Of a DNA stretch of 64,000 bases, positions 31,944 to 39,965 are shown in pieces. Origin of the DNA: Candidatus Scatomonas pullistercoris. Its GTDB lineage: Bacteria > Bacillota > Clostridia > Lachnospirales > Lachnospiraceae. Numbering within the stretch: the first letter of the stretch is position 1; each line of letters opens with the position of its first letter. The stretch lies in NCBI GenBank assembly GCA_018713515.1, contig DVOO01000011.1, forward strand, positions 62,001 through 126,000, in the 5' to 3' direction. The notes beneath the pieces are model-generated. The model made no database searches. It worked only from the letters and a program-made list of their open reading frames with translations, and was not told where the DNA came from. The translations under genes were made by a program, and so were the position numbers.

Positions 31944-33341
31944 ATGGAAAAGACAATGGACAAGATCGTAGCTCTGGCAAAGTCCAGAGGGTTTGTATAT
32001 CCGGGCTCCGAGATTTACGGAGGGCTGGCCAATACCTGGGATTACGGTCCGCTGGGTGTGGAGCTGAAGAACAATGTGAAAAAAGCCTGGTGGCAGAAAT
32101 TTGTCATCGAGGATCCCCACAATGTGGGTGTGGACTGTGCGATTCTCATGAATCCCCAGACCTGGGTGGCTTCCGGACATCTGGGCGGTTTTTCGGATCC
32201 TCTGATGGATTGCAGGGAATGCCATGAGCGCTTCCGGGCCGACAAGCTGATCGAAGATTTCTGCGCGGAGAAAGGGATGGAGATTCCCGGAGGAAGTGTG
32301 GACGGCTGGAGCCAGGAGCAGATGGAGAACTTTGTGCGGGAACATGAGATTCCCTGCCCAAGCTGCGGCAAGCACAACTTTACAGACATCCGCCAGTTTA
32401 ACCTGATGTTCAAGACCTTCCAGGGGGTTACCGAGGATGCCAAGAATACGGTATATCTGCGCCCGGAAACGGCCCAGGGTATTTTTGTAAACTTCAAGAA
32501 TGTGGCCAGAACCAGCCGCAAGAAGATTCCCTTCGGCATCGGACAGATCGGGAAGTCCTTCCGGAACGAGATTACGCCCGGAAATTTCACCTTCCGGACC
32601 AGAGAATTCGAGCAGATGGAGCTGGAATTTTTCTGTGAGCCGGGCACGGATCTGGAGTGGTTCGCCTACTGGCGGCAGTTCTGCATCGACTGGCTGAAGA
32701 GCCTGGGCATGAAGGAGGATGAGATGCGGGCCAGAGATCATTCGCCGGAGGAACTCTGCTTCTACAGCAAGGGAACCACAGATATTGAATTCCTTTTCCC
32801 CTTTGGCTGGGGTGAGCTGTGGGGAATCGCGGACCGCACCGATTACGATCTGACCCAGCATCAGAATGTGTCAGGCCAGGATATGACATATTTTGACGAT
32901 ACGAAGAATGAGAAATATATTCCCTACGTCATTGAGCCCTCTCTGGGAGCAGACCGGGTGGTTCTGGCCTTCCTCTGCAGCGCCTATGATGAGGAAGTTC
33001 TGGACGCGGAAAAGAATGATGTGAGAACGGTTCTGCACTTCCATCCGGCCCTGGCTCCGGTGAAAATTGCCGTGCTGCCCCTCTCCAAGAAACTGAACGA
33101 GGGGGCGGAGAAAATTTTTGCCGAGCTTTCCAAAAAGTATAACTGTGAGTACGACGACAGAGGCAATATCGGCAAGCGCTACCGCCGTCAGGACGAGATC
33201 GGCACCCCCTTCTGCGTCACCTATGATTTTGATTCTGAGACGGACGGGGCAGTAACCGTCCGTGACCGCGACACCATGGAGCAGGTGAGAATACCGATTG
33301 GGGAGCTGGCGGCATATTTCGAGGATAAGTTTGTCTTTTAA
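31944..33341 (+). CDS. glyS: glycyl-tRNA synthetase, dimeric single-chain type
   Basis: A class II synthetase of the homodimeric type that charges tRNA-Gly. It has [16 protein letters not shown] near the N-terminus, a zinc-like cysteine set ([18 protein letters not shown]), motif 2 [21 protein letters not shown] and motif 3 around [13 protein letters not shown], then an anticodon-binding domain (about residues 355-465). Length 465 is normal. GGAG lies nine bases before the ATG. Confidence 0.97.
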   Translation: MEKTMDKIVALAKSRGFVYPGSEIYGGLANTWDYGPLGVELKNNVKKAWWQKFVIEDPHNVGVDCAILMNPQTWVASGHLGGFSDPLMDCRECHERFRADKLIEDFCAEKGMEIPGGSVDGWSQEQMENFVREHEIPCPSCGKHNFTDIRQFNLMFKTFQGVTEDAKNTVYLRPETAQGIFVNFKNVARTSRKKIPFGIGQIGKSFRNEITPGNFTFRTREFEQMELEFFCEPGTDLEWFAYWRQFCIDWLKSLGMKEDEMRARDHSPEELCFYSKGTTDIEFLFPFGWGELWGIADRTDYDLTQHQNVSGQDMTYFDDTKNEKYIPYVIEPSLGADRVVLAFLCSAYDEEVLDAEKNDVRTVLHFHPALAPVKIAVLPLSKKLNEGAEKIFAELSKKYNCEYDDRGNIGKRYRRQDEIGTPFCVTYDFDSETDGAVTVRDRDTMEQVRIPIGELAAYFEDKFVF

Positions 33342-33396
33342 GCAGGCGGAGAACTCTTTCTGAAAAATCCCATATGGTATAGGGGAGGTTTCAGAT

Positions 33397-33690
33397 GTGG
33401 AACAGATTATAGAGTATATAAAGCCGGAACTTCTGGTTCTGTCGGTTGCCCTGTATTTTCTGGGCAGAGCATTTGAAAAGACAGGATGGCTGTCCGGCCG
33501 GTATCTGCCGCTGGTTCTGTCGGGAATCGGAATACTCCTAAGCGCTGTCTGGGTGCTGGCAAATTCCAGCCTGCAGAGCTTTCAGGAGAAGGCAATGGCT
33601 CTCTTTACCGCCGTAGTGCAGGGAATTCTGGTGTCCGGGCTGGCTGTCTGGATTCTGCACCGCCGGTCCGGAGAAGAAGAGAAGAAATAG
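33397..33690 (+). CDS. phage-holin-like small membrane protein (Hol44-like)
   Basis: A 97-residue protein with three hydrophobic segments; the opening YIKPELLVLSVALYFLGRAF and a middle IGILLSAVWVLANSS resemble the Hol44-like holin family. Start is GTG at 33397 with GGGAGG eight bases upstream. No phage genes lie nearby, so it is a chromosomal stand-alone gene. It might release the unsignalled M15 endopeptidase encoded near 12.3 kb, but nothing in sequence links them. Confidence 0.65.
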   Translation: MEQIIEYIKPELLVLSVALYFLGRAFEKTGWLSGRYLPLVLSGIGILLSAVWVLANSSLQSFQEKAMALFTAVVQGILVSGLAVWILHRRSGEEEKK

Positions 33691-33705
33691 AACAGGGAAA
33701 GATGG

Positions 33706-33757
33706 CAGACGCCGGAGAGCAGAGAACAGAGAACAGCATATTGCTCTCCGGCGTCTG
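33706..33757. repeat. 15-bp perfect inverted repeat between convergent genes
   Basis: CAGACGCCGGAGAGC (33706-33720) and its exact complement (33743-33757) flank a 22-base loop that itself contains the direct repeat AGAGAACAGAGAACAG. No T-run follows on either strand. It probably serves as a shared transcript end for the holin-like and Spo0A_C genes. Confidence 0.7.
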
Positions 33758-33801
33758 TATCGGGAAAAGTCAGAGAAATCTGCCGGTATCAGAGATCCGG
33801 A

Positions 33802-34128
33802 CTAAGCTGTTTCGGCAAGATGCCGGGAAAGTATTTCGATAAGCTCCCCGACTGTGGGAAGCGCGCAGAATGCGCATCCGCTGATCTCTTCCAGAAAAGC
33901 TTTTCCTCCGTTCTGCCAGGCGTAATCTCTGGCGGTGCGGATATCCCGCTCGATACTCCGGTAGGGCACCTGGTATTTGCTGGCAACCGGTCCGTAGATT
34001 TCTTTGACCAGGGCGCACAGGCGGCTGTCATCCTCAGCGGCCAGTTCCACACAGAGGGCCAGATACTGAAAGCCCTGGTAGCGTTTGGAAAAGCCTGATT
34101 TGAGCAGCAGATCCTTTGAATTTTTCAT
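33802..34128 (-). CDS. stand-alone Spo0A C-terminal-domain protein
   Basis: The 108-residue protein corresponds to the Spo0A DNA-binding domain without the receiver domain: KSGFSKRYQGFQYLALCVEL, then YGPVASKYQVPYRSIERDIR, matching the recognition helix region. Such proteins could bind 0A boxes independently of phosphorelay input. The ATG at 34128 has GAGGAGGG seven bases upstream; the track start adds ten residues. A TTGTCGAT sequence resembling a 0A box lies upstream, hinting at Spo0A control or autoregulation. Confidence 0.8.
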   Translation of the reverse strand: MKNSKDLLLKSGFSKRYQGFQYLALCVELAAEDDSRLCALVKEIYGPVASKYQVPYRSIERDIRTARDYAWQNGGKAFLEEISGCAFCALPTVGELIEILSRHLAETA

Positions 34129-34202
34129 TGGCCGTCCCTCCTCTGCAGTTTCTGTCATAAATTGTAAAATATTTTGTGGGAAATTTAAGAAAAAGGAGAT
34201 AA

Positions 34203-34210
34203 ATCGACAA
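34203..34210 (-). promoter_or_regulatory. candidate 0A box upstream of the Spo0A_C gene
   Basis: On the minus strand TTGTCGAT differs from the Spo0A consensus TTGTCGAA at one base. It lies about 75 bases before the start codon. Confidence 0.35.
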
Positions 34211-34220
34211 AGTTAGACAT

Positions 34221-34258
34221 AAAAGCAGCGCCGCCGGAATCGTTCTTTCCGGCGGCGC
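34221..34258 (-). terminator. intrinsic terminator of arcC
   Basis: On the minus strand a 12-bp stem (GCGCCGCCGGAA/TTCCGGCGGCGC) is followed by TGCTTTT. Confidence 0.8.
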
Positions 34259-34275
34259 CTGTCTGTCTGAATGCC

Positions 34276-35202
34276 TTATTCAATGATGGTGCCGGTACGG
34301 CCGAGATAGCCCTCTCTGGCCTTGTCAATGGAGGTAATAACCGCGCGCTTGCCGCCTTTTTTCAGGAATGAAACGGAAGCTTCGATCTTCGGAAGCATGG
34401 TGCCGGCCTCAAACTGGCCCTGCTCCATATACTGCTCTGCCTCTGTGACTGTCAGCCGGCCCAGGGGAGTGGGATTCCCGCTCTCATAAGCCAGGGACAC
34501 ATGTTCCACGCTGGTGAGGATCAAGAGCTCATCCGCATGAAGCTTTTCGGCCAGCAGACCGCTCAGCAGATCCTTCTCGATGACGGCACTGGCACCCTTC
34601 AGAGCTTCGTTCTGCTCCAGAACCGGGATGCCGCCCCCGCCGCCGGCGATGACGATCTGGCCTGCATCCAGCATCAGCCGGATCGTATCCAGTTCAATAA
34701 TATCTACAGGTTTGGGCGCTGCCACGATTCTGCGGTACCCGCCCTCCACAGGCGTTACATAATTTCCTTTTGCCTCTTCGAGATCCGCCTCCTCGCGGTT
34801 CAGGATCCGGCCGATGATTTTGGAGGGCTGATGGAAAGCCTCATCGTAGGGGTCTACGGTAACCTGCGTAAGGACAGTGGCAACCGGTTTATAGATGCCT
34901 CTCCGCAGCAGCTCCTCCCGCAGAGCATTCTGGATATCGTATCCGATATAGCCCTGGCTCATGGCTGAGCAGACAGACATGGGTGCCACCGTATAATCGG
35001 TGTGTGCCTTCTGAAATTCGTTCATGGCCGTGTGGATCATGCCGACCTGGGGCGCATTGCTGTGCGTAATTGCAATATCAGCTCCGGCCTCCACCAGATC
35101 CGCCAGAGATTTGGCTGTCCGCTTTGCGGCGGTCTGCTGTTCCGGAAGCGTATTGCCTAAAGCCCGGTGTCCCAAGGCCACAACTATCTTTTTTCTCTGC
35201 AT
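34276..35202 (-). CDS. arcC: carbamate kinase
   Basis: Carbamate kinase transfers phosphate between carbamoyl phosphate and ADP, usually as the last step of arginine or agmatine fermentation. The ORF track is 53 residues too long; MQRKKIVVALGHRALGNTLP follows AAAGGA and matches the true N-terminus (308 residues). The normally conserved ALGGNAL reads ALGHRALG. Other landmarks are AITHSNAPQVG and IAGGGGGIPV. No arginine deiminase or ornithine carbamoyltransferase gene is adjacent, so it is an orphan here, with its own promoter and terminator. Confidence 0.9.
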   Translation of the reverse strand: MQRKKIVVALGHRALGNTLPEQQTAAKRTAKSLADLVEAGADIAITHSNAPQVGMIHTAMNEFQKAHTDYTVAPMSVCSAMSQGYIGYDIQNALREELLRRGIYKPVATVLTQVTVDPYDEAFHQPSKIIGRILNREEADLEEAKGNYVTPVEGGYRRIVAAPKPVDIIELDTIRLMLDAGQIVIAGGGGGIPVLEQNEALKGASAVIEKDLLSGLLAEKLHADELLILTSVEHVSLAYESGNPTPLGRLTVTEAEQYMEQGQFEAGTMLPKIEASVSFLKKGGKRAVITSIDKAREGYLGRTGTIIE

Positions 35203-35238
35203 GGAAATATTCCTTTCTTCCATTATTTGATATTTCCC

Positions 35239-35267
35239 ATTATAAGTTCTCAGGAGGGAAAAAGCAA
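35239..35267 (-). promoter_or_regulatory. arcC promoter
   Basis: On the minus strand TTGCTT (35267-35262), 17 bases, TATAAT (35244-35239). Confidence 0.6.
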
Positions 35268-35294
35268 GTCCGTGCAGAAGATGAGTAACCAGAT

Positions 35295-35367
35295 AAAAAA
35301 CAGCGGCCCGCTTCCGGGCCGCTGCTTTTAATGAGGGGGGAGATAGTGAGTGGTTAATCAACTATCC
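35295..35367 (-). ncRNA. candidate small RNA 1, C-rich, csRNA-like
   Basis: On the minus strand a TATAAT (35380-35375) is followed by a possible transcript that starts with a hairpin (GATAGT/ACTATC). It continues as single-stranded TCCCCCCTCATTAAAA and ends in a strong terminator (CAGCGGCCCG/CGGGCCGCTG, then TTTTTT). The C-rich segment is complementary to a ribosome binding site plus ATG (AATGAGGGGGGA). Total length would be about 73 bases. A homologous unit lies 198 bases away. No -35 of the usual type is seen, so an activator may be needed. Confidence 0.5.
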
Positions 35368-35646
35368 GAGATTTATTATAGGAAAAAAATGTGTTCAAAA
35401 TATGACCACATTCTAAAAGAATTTTAAATTTCATAAAGAAAAGGTGAAGGAATGAGCCGGAGAAAAAGAAAGAGCACCGTAAAATGGTTCGCTAAAACGC
35501 CGTCCATTTTATCAGTGCCCATTTCTTAATGAGGGGGGAGATAGTGAGTGGTTAATCAACTATCCGAGATTTATTATAGGGACAATATGTGTTCAAAGTA
35601 TGTCCGGAATATGAAAGAATTCTGAAATTCCTTAAGAAAAGGTAAA
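35328..35646. repeat. tandem direct repeat of about 120 bp in the arcC-murE gap
   Basis: Two copies, starting at 35328 and 35526, are identical over about 55 bases (TTAATGAGGGGGGAGATAGT onward) and clearly similar for another 65. The identical part contains the small RNA 5' region and -10; the diverged part is the upstream promoter region. The 74 bases between them are unique. Confidence 0.9.
35463..35565 (-). ncRNA. candidate small RNA 2, paralogue of small RNA 1
   Basis: On the minus strand TATAAT (35578-35573) precedes a segment identical to small RNA 1 for its first 40 or so bases, including the 5' hairpin and TCCCCCCTCATTAA. The 3' half is different: a terminator with stems GCAC/GTGC and TAAAATGG/CCATTTTA and a T-rich tail (TCTTTCTTTTT). 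Estimated length is about 100 bases. Confidence 0.45.
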
Positions 35647-35685
35647 AACCGGCGTTTTTTGCGGACGAAGGGAACCAAGTGTGCG

Positions 35686-35714
35686 TTGAAAACTGCCCTC
35701 CGGTATGGTATGCT
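35686..35714 (+). promoter_or_regulatory. promoter of the murE-thiN operon
   Basis: TTGAAA (35686-35691), 17 bases, TATGCT (35709-35714), 32 bases before the murE start. Confidence 0.6.
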
Positions 35715-35746
35715 AATACTTGCACGGTATCATGAAGGAGAAGTCT

Positions 35747-37231
35747 ATGCTGTTATCATCATTACTTGAGGATTTGCAGTATACGTGTCTGAATGGAAGT
35801 ACGGATGTGGAGATAAAGGGGGTGGCCTATGATTCCAGAAATGTGGAACCGGGCTCTCTTTTTGTTTGTATCCGGGGAACCGCAAGAGACGGCGGCGCCT
35901 ATGCGGAGGAAGCTGTGAAAAAGGGAGCCGCCGCATTGGTGGCGGAGAAACCGGTGAAGATGCCGGGCAGCGTTCCCTGTATCCAGGTGGCGAACGCGCG
36001 CAGCGCGCTGGCGCACATAGCGGCAGCCTGGTTCGGCCATCCGGCCCGGCGGCTGATAACCATCGGGATAACAGGGACAAAGGGAAAAACAACCACAGCC
36101 CATATGATCCGGGAGATTCTGGAGGGGGCGGGCTGGAGGACGGGGATGCTGGGGACGGTCAGCCACATGACCGGGAAACGGACATTCCCCGCGGAGAATA
36201 CAACGCCTGAATCCTATCTTGTGCAGAAATATCTGGCAGAGATGGTGGAGGCGGGGCTGCAGTGTGCAGTCATGGAGGTTTCCTCCCAGGCTCTGAAGCA
36301 GAGCCGGGTGGAGGGGATACAATTTGATTACGGAGTATTTACCAATATTGAACCGGATCACATTGCCCCGGGCGAGCATGCGGATTTTACAGAATATCTG
36401 GAGTGCAAAAAGAAACTGTTCAGGCAGTGCCGGGTGGGAATTGCCAACCGGGATGACCGGCATTTTGAGGAATTTACAGGGGGACGGACCTGTGTGCTGG
36501 AGACTTTTGGCCTCTCGGCGGAGGCAGAGCTGCGGGCGGAAAAACTGCGGCTGATATCCGGAGGAGGAAGGCTGGGAATTTCTTTTGAGACGAGCGGCCT
36601 TCTGGAATTTCAGGCGGAGCTGTCTCTGCCCGGAAGATTTTCCGTATATAATGCGCTGGCTGCCATTGCCGTCTGCCGACGTCTGGGCGTGACAAAGGCG
36701 TCCATGCGGCAGGCGCTCCGGCGCGTAAAGGTGCGGGGAAGAGTGGAGACGGTTCCTGTTTCTGAACGGTATACGCTTCTTATCGATTACGCGCACAATG
36801 CCATGAGTCTGAAGAGCCTGCTGCAGACCCTGCGGGAGTACAGGCCGGCCCGCCTGATCTGTCTATTTGGCTGCGGAGGCAACCGGGACAGGAACCGGAG
36901 ATTTGAGATGGGGGAAATTTCCGGCCAGCTGGCGGATCTGACTGTGATTACCTCGGATAATCCGCGGGATGAAGAGCCGGAGGCCATTATGGCGGATATT
37001 CGGGAAGGGATCCGGAAAACAGAAGGAAGGTACGTGGAGATCCCCGACCGGAAGGCGGCTGTGGCCTGGGCCATGGAGCAGGGAGAGCCGGGGGATATCA
37101 TTGTGCTGGCCGGGAAAGGCCATGAAGACTATCAGCTGATAAAGGGGAAAAAGTATCCCATGGATGAACGGGTCTTAGTTCGGGAAATTTTTGCTTCGCG
37201 TAAGAAATGTGCAGACTCACGGAAAAGATAG
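35747..37231 (+). CDS. murE: UDP-MurNAc-tripeptide synthetase, meso-diaminopimelate type
   Basis: MurE adds the third amino acid to the peptidoglycan precursor. The ATP loop GITGTKGKTTTAH lies near residue 105 and the C-terminal SDNPRDE motif (near 404) is the signature of enzymes that add meso-diaminopimelate rather than lysine. The ATG at 35747 has AAGGAG six bases upstream; the track begins 27 bases earlier at a TTG. It is the first gene of a long operon, away from the main dcw cluster. Length is 494 residues. Confidence 0.96.
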   Translation: MLLSSLLEDLQYTCLNGSTDVEIKGVAYDSRNVEPGSLFVCIRGTARDGGAYAEEAVKKGAAALVAEKPVKMPGSVPCIQVANARSALAHIAAAWFGHPARRLITIGITGTKGKTTTAHMIREILEGAGWRTGMLGTVSHMTGKRTFPAENTTPESYLVQKYLAEMVEAGLQCAVMEVSSQALKQSRVEGIQFDYGVFTNIEPDHIAPGEHADFTEYLECKKKLFRQCRVGIANRDDRHFEEFTGGRTCVLETFGLSAEAELRAEKLRLISGGGRLGISFETSGLLEFQAELSLPGRFSVYNALAAIAVCRRLGVTKASMRQALRRVKVRGRVETVPVSERYTLLIDYAHNAMSLKSLLQTLREYRPARLICLFGCGGNRDRNRRFEMGEISGQLADLTVITSDNPRDEEPEAIMADIREGIRKTEGRYVEIPDRKAAVAWAMEQGEPGDIIVLAGKGHEDYQLIKGKKYPMDERVLVREIFASRKKCADSRKR

Positions 37232-37241
37232 CAGGGAGAAT

Positions 37242-39461
37242 ATGAACGAAAGATATGCGGATGTAGTCGTGGATATATCTCACGAGAAGCTGGACCGTAG
37301 TTTTCAGTACCGGATACCGCTGGAACTGGAGGAGAAGGTTTGTGTGGGAAGCCGGGTATGGATTCCCTTCGGAAACGGAAACCGGCTGATTGAGGGCTAC
37401 GTAATCGGACTGGGGAGCAGTCCGAAATATGAGCCGGCCAAACTGAAAAATATACAGGGGCTGGTGGAGGGCGGAATCACCGTGGAGACGAAGCTGATCG
37501 CGCTGGCCGCCTGGATGAGGGAGACTTACGGCTCCACCATGATCCAGGCGCTTAAGACGGTGCTGCCCGTGAAGGAGAAGAAGCGTATAAAGACTGTGCG
37601 CAGAATCTCTCTGTGCGCAGAGCGCGGCCAGGCGGAAGAGGCGCTGGAAGAATCCAGAAGAAGGCATTTTGCCGCGAAGGAACGGCTTCTGGAACGGCTT
37701 CTGGAGACTCCGGAGATAGACAGCCGGGAAGCGTCCGGGGAGCTGAAGATTCCGGCGGCCACGCTGAAGTCTCTCTGCCGGCAGGGCCTGATCCGGATCG
37801 AGGAGAGACCGGAAGAGATGGAAGTGCCGGCAGAAATACAGACAGAACCGCCGGTGCCGCTGACGGAGATGCAGCAGGCGGCTGTCAGCGGTATTCTGAG
37901 AGAGTGGGCAGAGGCGGACCGCCCTTCCCTGCTCTACGGCGTAACGGGGAGCGGGAAGACACTGGTGTACATGGAGCTGATCCAGAAAACGCTGGAGGAG
38001 GGAAGGCAGGCGATTGTTCTGATCCCGGAAATAGCTTTGACATGGCAGACGGTGCGGCGGTTTTACCGGCGTTTTGGGAAAAGGGTGGCGGTACTCCATT
38101 CCCGGATGACACCGGCCCAGCGCTATGAGCAGCTGGAACGGGTGCGCAGCCAGAAGGCAGATATTGTGGTGGGGCCGAGATCGGCGCTTTTTACGCCCTT
38201 CCCCAGGCTTGGCCTGATTGTTGTGGATGAGGAACATGAAAATTCCTATAAAAGTGAGGGAACTCCCCGCTACCACGCCCGTGAGACGGCCGTGGAGCGG
38301 GGCCGTCTGGAGGGAGCTCATGTGATTCTTGGATCCGCTACGCCCTCTGTGGATGCTTATTATGCCTGCGAGACAGGGGAATACGCCCTGTTTACGCTGA
38401 AGCAGCGGTACGGGGAGGCGGTTCTGCCCCGGGTATGCACGGCAGATATGCGGGAGGAACTGAAGGCCGGAAATCGTTCCATTTTCAGCCGGAAGCTGCA
38501 GGAAGCGCTGGAGGAGCGGCTGCGGGCGGGGGAGCAGGCCATGCTGTTTCTGAACCGGCGGGGATTTGCGGGATTTATTACCTGCCGTTCCTGCGGCCAC
38601 GTGATTCAGTGCCCACACTGCGACGTTTCGCTGACCTACCACAGCAGCGGGAGGCTGATCTGCCATTACTGCGGCTACAGTACGGAAGCCGTTTCCCGGT
38701 GTCCCGCCTGCGGTTCTCCTTATATCGGGGGATTTCGGGCAGGGACCCAGCAGATTGAACAGACAGTACGGCGGCTGTTCCCCGGGGTTCGGACGCTGCG
38801 GATGGACGCGGACACAACCCGGGAAAAGGAGGGCTATGAAAAGATTCTGAAAGCCTTTCTGGAGGGGAAGGCGGATGTGCTCATCGGCACCCAGATGATC
38901 GTGAAGGGACATGATTTTCCAAGAGTTACACTGGTGGGAGTTGTCATGGCGGATCTGTCTCTGTTTGCCAGCGATTACCGGGCGCCGGAACGGACGTATC
39001 AGCTGCTGGTGCAGGCGGTGGGCAGAGCCGGCCGGGGGAAGCTGCCGGGAGAGGCGGTGATACAGACCTACCACCCGGAACATTACAGCATCCGCGCGGC
39101 TCTGAACCAGAATTATGAGGAATTCTACCGAGAGGAGATAGGCTTCCGCCGCATGATGGGTTATCCTCCGGCCAGCAGCCTGCTGGCTGTGCACGGCGCC
39201 TGCGACAGCGAAGAGCAGCTGGAGCGGGCCATGGAATATATCAGAAAATACCTGATCCGGATCCGGCGGGGCAGGCAGATGCAGCTGATCGGTCCGGCGC
39301 CGGAGAGTATTTCCAGGATACAGGATTTGTACCGGCAGGTTATTTATGTGAAAAGCCCGGAGAAGCAGGAACTTTTCCGGATACGGGATCAGCTGGAACA
39401 GTACGTGGAAATAAACAGCGGATTTAAAACTGTGTATATACAATATGATTTTAATGCATAA
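37242..39461 (+). CDS. priA: primosomal replication restart helicase PriA
   Basis: PriA recognises stalled forks and reloads the replisome. It has Walker A GVTGSGKT near residue 233, the DEEH box in VVDEEHENSYKSE, eight cysteines in two zinc-binding clusters (CRSCGHVIQCPHC; CHYCGYSTEAVSRCPAC) and helicase motifs VLIGTQMIVKGHDFP and QAVGRAGR. The ATG at 37242 follows GGGAGA; the track start at a TTG 51 bases earlier is within the end of murE. Length is 739 residues. Confidence 0.96.
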   Translation: MNERYADVVVDISHEKLDRSFQYRIPLELEEKVCVGSRVWIPFGNGNRLIEGYVIGLGSSPKYEPAKLKNIQGLVEGGITVETKLIALAAWMRETYGSTMIQALKTVLPVKEKKRIKTVRRISLCAERGQAEEALEESRRRHFAAKERLLERLLETPEIDSREASGELKIPAATLKSLCRQGLIRIEERPEEMEVPAEIQTEPPVPLTEMQQAAVSGILREWAEADRPSLLYGVTGSGKTLVYMELIQKTLEEGRQAIVLIPEIALTWQTVRRFYRRFGKRVAVLHSRMTPAQRYEQLERVRSQKADIVVGPRSALFTPFPRLGLIVVDEEHENSYKSEGTPRYHARETAVERGRLEGAHVILGSATPSVDAYYACETGEYALFTLKQRYGEAVLPRVCTADMREELKAGNRSIFSRKLQEALEERLRAGEQAMLFLNRRGFAGFITCRSCGHVIQCPHCDVSLTYHSSGRLICHYCGYSTEAVSRCPACGSPYIGGFRAGTQQIEQTVRRLFPGVRTLRMDADTTREKEGYEKILKAFLEGKADVLIGTQMIVKGHDFPRVTLVGVVMADLSLFASDYRAPERTYQLLVQAVGRAGRGKLPGEAVIQTYHPEHYSIRAALNQNYEEFYREEIGFRRMMGYPPASSLLAVHGACDSEEQLERAMEYIRKYLIRIRRGRQMQLIGPAPESISRIQDLYRQVIYVKSPEKQELFRIRDQLEQYVEINSGFKTVYIQYDFNA

Positions 39462-39479
39462 ATAAAAGGAGAGAGAACA

Positions 39480-39965
39480 ATGGCGATACGAAATATTCGG
39501 ATCATGGGAGACAAGGTGCTGGAAAAAAAGTGCAGAACGGTGGAGGCGGTAACCCCCAGGATCCGCCAGCTGGCGGAGGACATGCTGGAAACCATGTACG
39601 ATGCCTACGGTGTGGGTCTTGCGGCGCCCCAGGTGGGAATTCTGAAACGCCTGGTGGTGATCGATGTGGACGGTGAGCATCCCTATATTCTCATCAATCC
39701 GGAGATTCTGGAGACCTCCGGGGAGGTAACCGCCTACGAGGGCTGTTTAAGCCTTCCGGGGAAAAGCGGGCTGGTAACCCGGCCGGAAAAAGTAAAGGTG
39801 CGGGCCTTTGATCTGGATATGAATCCCTTCGAGCTGGAGGCAGAGGGGCTGCTGGCCCGGGCGGTCTGCCATGAATGTGATCATCTGGACGGCATTATGT
39901 ATACGGAGCATGTGGAAGGTCCCCTGCGGGACAATGATTACCAGGAGGATGAAGAGGAAGAATGA
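39480..39965 (+). CDS. def: peptide deformylase
   Basis: This metalloenzyme removes the formyl group from new proteins. All three motifs are visible: GVGLAAPQVG, EGCLSLPG and CHECDHLDG (the HExxH-type metal site). Length 161 is normal. It overlaps fmt by four bases (ATGA), pairing the formylation and deformylation functions. Confidence 0.97.
   Translation: MAIRNIRIMGDKVLEKKCRTVEAVTPRIRQLAEDMLETMYDAYGVGLAAPQVGILKRLVVIDVDGEHPYILINPEILETSGEVTAYEGCLSLPGKSGLVTRPEKVKVRAFDLDMNPFELEAEGLLARAVCHECDHLDGIMYTEHVEGPLRDNDYQEDEEEE

Noticed and set aside
33397-33690. Prophage remnant at the holin-like gene
   Set aside because: No integrase, structural genes, attachment repeats or composition change around it.
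33721-33736. AGAGAACAGAGAACAG as a short tandem repeat or CRISPR unit
   Set aside because: Only two units, located in the loop of a larger inverted repeat; no spacers or cas genes in the window.
35331-35357. Plus-strand mini-ORF (MRGEIVSG) in both copies of the tandem repeat
   Set aside because: No plus-strand promoter or ribosome binding site; the minus-strand reading supplies promoter, hairpin and terminator in the right order.
37098-39680. 860-residue minus-strand ORF opposite priA
   Set aside because: Shadow of priA/def; low-complexity His/Gln/Pro-rich product, no ribosome binding site, and the plus strand carries clear protein motifs.
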